A stretch of 64,000 nucleotides of DNA, from positions 106,130,141 through 106,194,140 of the forward strand of contig CM043942.1 in NCBI GenBank assembly GCA_014529385.2, read 5' to 3'. Position numbers and translations under genes: made by a program. Below the pieces are notes generated by a model. That model was not told the origin of the DNA. It was given only the letters and a program-made list of their open reading frames with translations, and searched no databases. The stretch's first letter is position 1, and every line of letters starts with the position of its first letter. Origin of the DNA: Adiantum capillus-veneris. Taxonomy: Eukaryota > Streptophyta > Polypodiopsida > Polypodiales > Pteridaceae. Positions 56,547 through 64,000 of the stretch are shown piece after piece.

Positions 56547-57704
56547 CGTCAGTCCCTTCCATTACCTAATACTTATCCTGGTTATTTTGGAGGTGGTTCA
56601 GTGTTTCAAGCTATGGCTGGACCTTCCACAGGTTATATGCTAGGGAATGTGTTCGGGACAATGCAAACAGGCATGGGTAACCCTATGTACGCGAACATGG
56701 GTGTCCAACCAGGTTTTCAGGGTGCCTACGGTCAGTTTCTAGTGCCTGGAACACAATTTGGTATGGCTGGTTTTTCGCAGCCATACGTACAAAATGTAGA
56801 TATGACAGGTAAAACAGTTGATGCGAGTGCTCGAATGAACAATCATGGAGCACCACTGTTACAGGCACCTGTTTATGATAATGTGGCTTCTTTGAGTCAG
56901 CTTAAGGATTACAAGGAAGGTGGGCAGGGAGTGAAGTTTGAAACTTTCAGCGGAACTGAGGATCAATTGAAGGCTTTGACCTTCATACAACAGTTCGATG
57001 CAGCTTATGCTGGAGGAAACTTCACGGAATCTTCAAAGATACGCAAGGCTGCCACTTTCTTGCAAGGGAATGCGCTCCAATGGTGGACCGCATTGTTGAA
57101 CCAGGGTCAAGCCCCAACAACGTGGGTCCAATTCAAACAGCTTTTTGCGCCTGCATGGTTGACAAACACTTTTGAAGTGGATATGATGGCAGAATGGCAC
57201 GAGTTGAATGCTAAACAGTGTGCGAATCTGGAAGAGTACAATAAATAATTTTGGGCCGCACTGTTGCCAGTCACCTCTTATAGGTTTGTGCCATTGTCAG
57301 AACAAATTGAGAAGTACTGTTGCGGATTGCCCAAGAAAATCAGGGACTATTGCACAAAGACTACTGTCATGAATATGTTTCAGTTGATAGAGAATGCAAG
57401 AGTGGCCAGCAATCTATCGAAGGGAGATTCCGATGGATTTAATAGCCACAAGAAAGGGTCCCAGGGCAAACAGTTTTCAGCCAAGGGCAATGTTGCAGCA
57501 AAGCCTTCTGAGCCTCCCACAAAGAATCCCTCCACTGAAGAAGGTGATATGTTCAAGAAACAGTCTAAGTCTTCTTCGAGACGAGGACAAGGACAAAAGA
57601 GGCATTTTTCTGGCAAAACTTTTGAAGAACGGAAAGCTCTTAGGGAGTCTAAGAAATGCTACATTTGTGAACAAGACGGACATTTTGCAAATGAATGCCC
57701 ATAG
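56547..57704 (+). pseudogene. gag main part and zinc knuckle of the inner chromovirus
   Basis: Gag core: VKFETFSGTEDQLKALTFIQ, AATFLQGNALQWWTALLNQG and FKQLFAPAWLTNTFEVDMMA. A TAA at 57246-57248 splits the frame before FWAALLPVTSYRFVPLSEQI. The same phase continues to the knuckle CYICEQDGHFANECP (about 57657-57701). TAG codons at 57702-57704 and 57714-57716 follow. A Q/M/G-rich leader (56547-56850) precedes the core. Confidence 0.85.
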
Positions 57705-57716
57705 AAGAAGTCATAG

Positions 57717-59015
57717 GATAAGGATGACAAGTCAGACCATAAAGGGAAGAAGCCAAAGCCAAGTGTAGGACTTGTTCCAGATTTAGTTGGAGACCAGCCA
57801 AACACAGATGCCACGGAGCTGTGCAGAGCTTGGGGCAAAGTTAGAGACCAGACAGTGCTGGTTTTCTTTGATCCAGGAGCCCGTGCAAATTTCATATCAC
57901 TAGAATTGGCATCAAAGTTGGGCATTCGTGCAGAGGAGATGGGTATGACAGGGGAAGCAGGTTTTGCATGCCCAGGTCATTCAGAGCCCGTTACTCCCAT
58001 TTTGGGGAAGCTTCGTCTGCACATTCAGAGTTATGTGGATGCGGAAGAGTTTCATATTATGCCACTTGAGGGTTGTGATGTGTTACTGGGTATCCCATGG
58101 TGTTACAGGTTGCATGCTATGGTGGATACTTACAACAAAAAGATTACCCTTGTACATAGAGGAAAGACTCATGTCCTTGATGTAAAGCTTATAGGCGAGT
58201 CTGTTCCAGTTGTTTCTGCTTCTGCTATTTCATCTGTAATAAAGAATCATCTTTTTGCGTACTTGATCTTTGCAAAAGAAGTACCTCAAGTTGTATCTAA
58301 TTTGTCTACCTCAGATAAAGATAGGTCAACTTTTTTGAGTGGTTTCAGTGATTGTTTTTCGGACTCTTTGCCAGGGGAGTTACCTCCTGAGAGACCTGAG
58401 GATCATACTATAGATCTTGTGCCAGGTTCTAGTCCACCGAATAGACCACCATACAGGGTTAGTGCAGCCCAGCAGAAAGAGATTATGAGTCAGGTCAACG
58501 AGCTTTTAGAGAAGGGGCTGATTCAGCCTAGTTCATCCCCTTTTTGTTCGCCTGTACTCTTAGTGCAGAAGAAGGATGGTTCATGGCGCATGTGCATTGA
58601 CTATCGCGCCTTGAATAAGAATACTATCAAGAACAGGTTCCCCGTACCGAGGATAGATGACATTCTTGATCGGCTTGAGGGAGCGTCGTCGTTTACAAGA
58701 ATAGACCTAAAGAGTGGGTACCATCAGATACGCATTAGGCCAGAAGATGTTCATAAGACTGCGTTCAGGACAACATTTGGTCTCTATGAGTTTCTTGTCA
58801 TGCCATTTGGTCTCACAAATGCTCCTGCCACGTTTAATAGAATGATGGACAGAATTTTTAGACCACATAGAAACTTCGTGGGTACCTTTTTTGATGATAT
58901 GATTGTCTATTCGAAGTCTGAAGAGGAGCATAGGGATCACTTGACTGCAGTTTTCAATGAGTTACGTAAGAACAGGCTACTCATTAATGTGAAGAAGAGT
59001 GAATTCTTTTTGTAA
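57717..59015 (+). pseudogene. Protease and reverse transcriptase of the inner chromovirus
   Basis: Same phase as gag. Protease: [14 protein letters not shown] (active site D-P-G) and [86 protein letters not shown] and the catalytic [15 protein letters not shown] (F-x-D-D with both aspartates). It ends at TAA (59013-59015) just before EIHFLGHIVS, where gypsy RT normally continues, so this stop is a mutation. Confidence 0.92.
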
Positions 59016-59615
59016 GAGATTCACTTCCTTGGGCACATTGTTTCAAAGGATGGGGTACGCATGGATCCCGCTAAAGTGGAAGCAATTAGGTCATGGCCAG
59101 ACTTGAAGTCCGTACATGACATTCGAAGCTTTCTAGGCTTATGTTCCTACTACAGGAGGTTCATCCGAAATTTTGCTGAGATTGCTTCTCCACTCCATGC
59201 ACTGCAAGGAAAAGGAGTTACTTTCAAGTGGACAGCGAAGGAAATTTTAGCGTTCAAACACTTGAAAGAGAAGCTGACTTCAGATTCGGTAATCATTTTG
59301 TCAGATCTTTCTAAACGTTTTGTGGTTCAGTGTGATGCGTGTGGCCATAGTCTTGGTGCAGTTCTAATGCAGAATGGTCGAGTAGTCGCATATGAGAGCA
59401 GAATTCATTTGAAGACTGAAAGGAACTTGCAAGTCTATGAGAAAGAATTCCTGGCAGTAATTCATGCTCTCACTAGTTGGAAACACTATCTGCTAGGGGC
59501 TGATTTTGTTGTCCAAACGGATCATCAAACTTTGCGATATTTTCTCACACAGACGAAGTTGTCTGAGAAGCACATGTGATGGGCAAACATCTTGTCAATG
59601 TTCCATTTTTAGATT
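59016..59615 (+). pseudogene. RT connection and RNase H of the inner chromovirus
   Basis: EIHFLGHIVSKDGVRMDPAK, FLGLCSYYRRFIRNFAEIAS, then RNase H VVQCDACGHSLGAVLMQNG, YEKEFLAVIHALTSWKHYLL and TDHQTLRYFLTQ. The TGA at 59577-59579 stands where RWANILSMFHF is expected. The TAG at 59610-59612 stands where FQIVHVQGKKN is expected, so CGA and CAG codons have probably mutated by C-to-T change. Confidence 0.9.
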
Positions 59616-60830
59616 GTGCATGTGCAAGGGAAAAAGAATGTGGTGGCTGATACGTTGTCACGAAAGCCCCAAATTTCAGCAGTGTCAATTCCGTACCATT
59701 GTGAACTAGACGAAATGAAGACACAATATGCTGAAGATTCAGATTTTGCAAGGATCTATGACCAGCTTGTTGATGGGCAACATCATGAGCACTATATGCT
59801 TAAGAATGACTTTCTCATGATGCATGGAAAGTTATGCGTTACCAGACAGTTACGGCCCAAGATTTTGATGGAAAGTCATGCTCCACCTTATGCTGGGCAT
59901 CGTGGAATTGATGCGACAGTGAAAGGGGTTGAGGAATTCTTCTATTGGCCAACTTTACGTCAAGATGTTGACACATTTGTAAGATCATGCTTAGTATGCC
60001 AAAAAGTGAAAATTGACAGACAAAAGCAACCGGGATTGTTGCAGCCATTGCCAATCCCAGATAGGCCATGGGAAAGCATAGCAATGGACTTTATCTTTGA
60101 TCTTCCAAGAACGCAAACAGGCAATGATGGGATTTGGACTATCATTTGTAGGTTCAGTAAGCAGGCCCATTTCATTCCCGTGAGGAAGAAGATAAAGCCA
60201 GAATACATGGTCAAGATTTTCATGAGCAATATCTTTAAATACCACGGGATGCCTCAGTCAATTGTCAGTGACAAGGATCCATGTATGACGAGTCTTTTCT
60301 GGAAGGCATTGTTCGAGAACATTGGCACTACGCTAAAGTTCTCTTCTTCGTTTCATCCGCAAACTGATGGACAGTCAGAAGAGGCAAATTCTACTGTTCT
60401 GGACTTGCTCAAATGTTATGTGTCAAAGCACAAGGCAACTTGGGAACACCATCTTCCATTGGTTGAATATGCTTACAATAACACTGTGCATACGTCAACA
60501 GGTAAGGCACCATGTGAGATAGTGGAAGGAGGGAAGAAAGTCCCGCCCATTTTGCAGACTAAGGACAAGATATTTGAGGCAGACAAGTATGTGCAAGATA
60601 TGGATGAAACATACAGGAAGATAAAGATTGCTCTTGAGAAGACTCAGGCTAAGCAAAAGAAAGCTGTTGATCGTCACCGTCGTGAACTTGTATTTTCACT
60701 TGGTGATTGGGTACTTTTGCGCTTTGAAAAGGCCAGGTTAAGGAAAAGGAAAGGCAAGGAAGGCTTGTTTCCTAAGCTCAGTATGCGATATTATGGTCCT
60801 TTTCAGATTTTAGAAAAGTCGGCGATGTAG
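59616..60830 (+). CDS. Integrase of the inner chromovirus (404-residue open frame)
   Basis: Starts after the TAG with HVQGKKNVVADTLSRKPQ (end of RNase H). Integrase follows: the HHCC domain with GHRGIDATVKGVEEFFYWP and CLVCQKVKIDRQ. The D-D-E core includes WESIAMDFIFDLPRT, MPQSIVSDKDPCM and HPQTDGQSEEANSTVLD; the usual TER is SEE here, keeping an acidic residue. YAYNNTVHTSTGKAP and a GPF-type motif (RYYGPFQIL) come next. A 1-nt loss near 60811 in GAAAAGTCGGCG shifts the frame to a TAG at 60828. Confidence 0.9.
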   Translation: MHVQGKKNVVADTLSRKPQISAVSIPYHCELDEMKTQYAEDSDFARIYDQLVDGQHHEHYMLKNDFLMMHGKLCVTRQLRPKILMESHAPPYAGHRGIDATVKGVEEFFYWPTLRQDVDTFVRSCLVCQKVKIDRQKQPGLLQPLPIPDRPWESIAMDFIFDLPRTQTGNDGIWTIICRFSKQAHFIPVRKKIKPEYMVKIFMSNIFKYHGMPQSIVSDKDPCMTSLFWKALFENIGTTLKFSSSFHPQTDGQSEEANSTVLDLLKCYVSKHKATWEHHLPLVEYAYNNTVHTSTGKAPCEIVEGGKKVPPILQTKDKIFEADKYVQDMDETYRKIKIALEKTQAKQKKAVDRHRRELVFSLGDWVLLRFEKARLRKRKGKEGLFPKLSMRYYGPFQILEKSAM

Positions 60831-61159
60831 CTTACAGGTTGAAGCTACCCGAAGGCTGGAAAATACATAATGCTTTTCATGTCAGCCTTCTAAGACCCTT
60901 TGTTGGTGATGTGCTAGAGAATATGCTTGATGAGGAACAACCCGAAGTGGAAGAATTGGATGAAATCCTTGTTCCTGAACAGATATTGGCACATAAAGAA
61001 AGAAAGGTTAGAGGAAAGGTTGCAAGACGCTATTTGGTGAAGTTCAAGACCTATCCATCGTTGGATGCCAAATGGATGGAAGAGTCTGAATTGGTTGATT
61101 CACCTCAGCTATTGCAATTGTATCTTGAAGCCTTTCAAATAGAACCCACAGTGACTTGA
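60811..61159 (+). pseudogene. Integrase tail and chromodomain of the inner chromovirus
   Basis: In the shifted phase: VGDVAYRLKLPEGWKIHNAF, HVSLLRPFVGDV and a chromodomain at about 60960-61140 (EILVPEQILAHKERKVRGKV, RRYLVKFKTYP, AKWMEESELVDSP). The frame ends at TGA (61157-61159). From 61160 to 61467 there is no coding sequence. Confidence 0.85.
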
Positions 61160-61454
61160 TGCAGCCTTTTTGGAGCAAGGCAAGAGCATGGTTCATGATG
61201 CTCAAGAGAGTAGTTAAGCAATTGTATCTACTCTTTCCATACAGAATTTAGCTAGAGAAGTTTGTGCTCAAGAGTACACTAGAAGACTTCTATGCTTGAT
61301 ATATGTGTCGTAGCCAGGTTGGTGGGATTGTTTAATCGTTCAACGCTACATTTCTGGAAGCATGTATATCTTGGATTCCCATCATAGAATATATGTGATA
61401 TCAGGAGATACTGCATGTATTATTGGCATGCAAGCGAGGTCGCTTGCAGTATTT

Positions 61455-61467
61455 GAAGGGTGGGGTG
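61455..61467 (+). promoter_or_regulatory. Polypurine tract of the inner chromovirus
   Basis: GAAGGGTGGGGTG lies immediately before the 3' LTR start TGTCACC, the expected plus-strand primer position. Confidence 0.75.
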
Positions 61468-62813
61468 TGTCACCAGGAGGTGTATTTTTCCTGTTGCCTT
61501 CCGTAAATAAGTACTAGATATTTTTATTTATTTTTATTTTTACTTGTTTTTCCCGAAACCCTTGAAAAGGTGCAAGTGGACATTGCATGGCCAGTGTGAA
61601 ACGGCTGCGGCCGAATAGGTTTCTCACAGCGGGAGTCTGGATCGGTCAGTCTGGGACTAGTCGGGCTAGTCAGCACTGAATTCTGATGGGTATGGAAGCC
61701 TGTGTGCGCCAAATGAAATTTGGGCCACTCGAAAAGTCACTTACAACTTTATAAGTCAGTGGGAACTAGAGAATTAACTCAAAAGGGGCAAACTGGACAC
61801 ATGGCGGCTCTTGGTGCAGTTTTCCACTTCCATTAGCAAGAGGGGGTGCCCAATTTGAGAGAGGAGGCTGATTTGACTCATAAGTGAGCTACAGTGTGTG
61901 TGTGAGTAGTGGGTGCAGGTCTACAGCTTTAATGGAAAGCTTGCCTTCTCCTTTGTCTCATGTAGCGCGATGATTTGCTCTCGTGCATCTCTCTCTCTCT
62001 CCGTTTTGGCACATATGGTAATGCCCCACTAGTTGGGCTACTTAGTTGAACATGTACAGTTCTGGGGGTTTATGTGCGTTTGCCAAGGCAAGAGCCTGCT
62101 GAACAGGAACCGGATTAGCTAATTGCTAATCCCCCACAGGTACGCACAGTTCCATCGCGAGAAATTGCGAATTCGGAGAGTTTTCTCGCGTGAAAACTCG
62201 TGCAATTCACAGGGGAACTGTCCCATTGCGTGCGGGAGCCCTTGGGACACGCGTAGGCGTGTTTGCTCCGCTAAAAACGATCCGAAACAGCGAATTACAG
62301 CCTGCTGTGTTTTTCTGCAGGTTTAGGGTTTCGCACCTAAACTGCAAGGTAATACCGGGGGAGCCTCGTGAGAGCCTTGGGATGCGTGTACAAGCTTTTG
62401 GGCACCCGGCAGTGAAAAACAGGGAATTACAGCCCGCTGAATTTCTGTGACAGCTCACTAGAAAGCTTCCAGATAGCGAGGGAATCCGTCCTAGACAGGT
62501 GCTTTTGACCTACAGGGGTTTTTGCGTCGTTATGTTGCCAAAATCAGGTCGAAAACTCGCGTTTTCAGCCCTCGCCAGGTTTGGACAGCTTTGTGAAAGC
62601 TTGTGCGAAGTGGCCGGATCGTCTACCTTAATTTGAATAAAGAAATACCGAAAGGGGCGCCAGTCTTTGGGGCCTACAGGGTGTCGGTCTCATGTGCGCA
62701 GTGGCATTCTAGTCGCTGGTTGCAACTGTGTTCTCTTTCCTTCTCAGTGCTCTGTGTAAAGTTAACAGGTAATTGAAATAGTACCGCCCTCTACGTTGTA
62801 CAGGCCGGTTATA
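61468..62813 (+). repeat. 3' LTR of the inner chromovirus
   Basis: 1346 bp, TGTCACCAGGAGG to GCCGGTTATA, colinear with 53253-54598 at a fixed 8215-bp offset. Confidence 0.92.
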
Positions 62814-63481
62814 GATCCCGAAGAAGCGATCTTGGCTCTCGAGCCTTGGTCCAAAGAACCCTCACAGGAAGTATTATGTGTTCGCATGATTGATACGCAT
62901 GCATTGTTCGAGTGTTTCATTCGTGAAGGTTTCCTGTATTTTAGTTAGCATCGTTATGTGATCCCTTTTACTAGGCATGACATATTGTATGTTGAGCACG
63001 TTTCTCTCATGGATGAGCATGAATGTATGCGAATTGTGCATGAAAAGCTGAAAAGTTTGTATGCCAGGAAGTCGCATTCGATGTCTCTTCCTTGGCATGA
63101 CACAGTACCCGAAAGATCACATGATAGTATGAGCACCAAGCATGGGCATTTCCATTGGGATTTGCCACAGTTGATTGATTTCGATCATACAGGAAAGATT
63201 CGACTGCATTGTTTGCATGTGTTTGATGAACGGGGTGTCACTCCATCTCTATGTTCATCTACATTGCATACACAGTCTTTAGAGAGACAATATTTTTTTC
63301 CTTCATTTTACATGGAATGGGTATGTTCATGGTTTTGTGTTGGAGATGGTTTCAGGAATTTTCAGCCATGGAGATTCTTGAAGACGAAAGAAGCAGGATA
63401 CTCAACGAAGTTGACGCAAGAAAGGAGATTCAAACGACTTTGAGTCGCTTTCGGCGCGGCCCAAAGAAGCAAGCGTTGTAG
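62814..63481 (+). pseudogene. Unknown ORF of the outer element, right half
   Basis: From 62820 the phase of the HD-rich segment continues as EEAILALEPWSKEPSQEVL and MIDTHALFECFIREGFLYF, a TAG at 62946-62948, then VIPFTRHDILYVEHVSLMDE, HSMSLPWHDTVPERSHD and FDHTGKIRLHCLHVFDERGV. A later frame change leads to MEILEDERSRILNEVDARKE and a basic end, RFRRGPKKQAL (stop 63479-63481). No reverse transcriptase, integrase or envelope motif is seen. I do not recognise the family. Confidence 0.45.
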
Positions 63482-63612
63482 ACCTTTATGAAGTTCAAGT
63501 ACCGCACGACCCACACATCAGAGTGGGCCGGCGAAGAGTCCCTTCCAGGATTCCGGATGCTGTTGGCGATCTCCCTTGACGTCATACAGTTCGGTACCAG
63601 TACCTCATTTTT

Positions 63613-63624
63613 AAAAGGAGGGGA
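63613..63624 (+). promoter_or_regulatory. Polypurine tract of the outer element
   Basis: AAAAGGAGGGGA directly precedes the 3' LTR start at 63625. Confidence 0.88.
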
Positions 63625-64000
63625 TGTCACGTGACACATCCCAACCCTATGTGTCCGTGGACAAGCTACACCACAGCAGGGTTCAGTCAGTTCAGTCAAG
63701 TCTAGATTAGTAGTGATCTGGCACTTTTGTGAGTCTATTCGTAGACCGTGCATGCCCAGTCACTTAGAATAGATGCATATCCTCCGGTTGCACACAGCAT
63801 GATCATCAGTATTCCCTTCAAAACCCAACAGATTCAGTCAGGGGAATTTTCCAGTGCATTTAGCCTATTTTCCTACTTTTGGTTATTTTCACTTATTATT
63901 TTTAAGTGACTTTCCAACAAAAGTAGGTAGGGCAATTTTGCTAAGTTAATATATAAGCAAACCCAAGTTAGCACTTTCTGGCAGAAGAGACAGCAGGAGC
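63625..64000 (+). repeat. 3' LTR of the outer element, cut by the window end
   Basis: TGTCACGTGACACATCCC onward matches 49328-49703 without gaps. Differences seen: five transitions. About 930 bp of LTR should continue beyond the window. Confidence 0.92.

Larger units (their letters stand above)
53253..62813 (+). mobile_element. Inner Ty3/gypsy chromovirus, full length, with nonsense mutations
   Basis: LTRs 53253-54598 and 61468-62813 are both 1346 bp and align without gaps. Flanks GATTC (53248-53252) and GATCC (62814-62818) are a 5-bp target duplication with one transition. Gag, protease, RT, RNase H, integrase and chromodomain follow in one reading frame apart from a few stops and shifts. 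A solo LTR of a related family interrupts gag. By eye the LTRs differ at about 58 positions (about 4%), mostly transitions. Confidence 0.93.
49328..64000 (+). mobile_element. Outer gypsy-type LTR element with gag and protease only (continues past window)
   Basis: The 5' LTR at 49328-50632 pairs with sequence from 63625 to the window end: 376 bp compared, no gaps, five differences by eye, all transitions. An initiator-Met primer site follows the 5' LTR and a polypurine tract precedes the 3' LTR. Inside are gag, a zinc knuckle, a protease and unfamiliar ORFs, but no reverse transcriptase, RNase H or integrase of its own. A 9.56-kb chromovirus is inserted at 53252/62814. Without the insertion the element would be about 6 kb, including both LTRs. 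Confidence 0.88.

Overview
This window reads as nuclear DNA of a land plant with a large, repeat-rich genome. The evidence is one intact PLS-class pentatricopeptide-repeat (PPR) gene, plant-type Ty3/gypsy chromoviruses with chromodomains, Ty1/copia elements primed by initiator tRNA-Met, a CACTA (En/Spm) DNA transposon with spliced transposase genes, and long GA/CT, CA and poly-C tracts. The style of the PPR gene (GYAEHG-type repeats) suggests a fern or other seed-free vascular plant, but that is inference. I see no rRNA, tRNA, organelle or bacterial genes.

Layout. 1-3.3 kb is unrecognised, with a short LTR-like patch. 3.3-5.4 kb (minus) is the PPR gene, the only convincing intact host gene. 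6.2-13 kb holds two decayed gypsy elements in tandem: a non-chromovirus relic, then a 5'-truncated chromovirus ending in a chromodomain, a polypurine tract and an LTR start. 14.9-31 kb is a nest on the minus strand. An old copia-like element (LTR 30766-30996) was split by a younger copia element (15612-20718, 227-bp LTRs) and by a complete 7.97-kb CACTA element (20872-28838, AAT target duplication). The CACTA element carries a TNP2-type transposase, a Ptta/En/Spm-type second gene, and a captured fragment of a heavy-metal-associated isoprenylated protein gene. 31.9-34.3 kb has a Mutator-like MITE, a 164-bp tandem repeat and a chromovirus tail. 34.3-49.3 kb is mostly unrecognised sequence with simple repeats, an acidic-repeat relic ORF between direct repeats, a gag relic, a PPR pseudogene and a short possible expansin-like fragment.

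49.3-64 kb is a second nest. An outer gypsy-type element (LTR 49328-50632, second LTR from 63625 running off the window) encodes gag and protease but no reverse transcriptase or integrase. It contains a full chromovirus (53253-62813, 1346-bp LTRs). That chromovirus contains an inverted solo LTR of a related family (55064-56541). Target duplications and reading-frame continuity across both junctions support this order.

Nearly all the mobile genes are broken by frameshifts or stop codons, so little here works together today; the window mainly records successive insertions. The points most worth a second look are the captured HIPP-like fragment in the CACTA element, the outer gypsy element that replaces pol with unfamiliar ORFs, and the contradiction between nesting order and LTR divergence in that nest.
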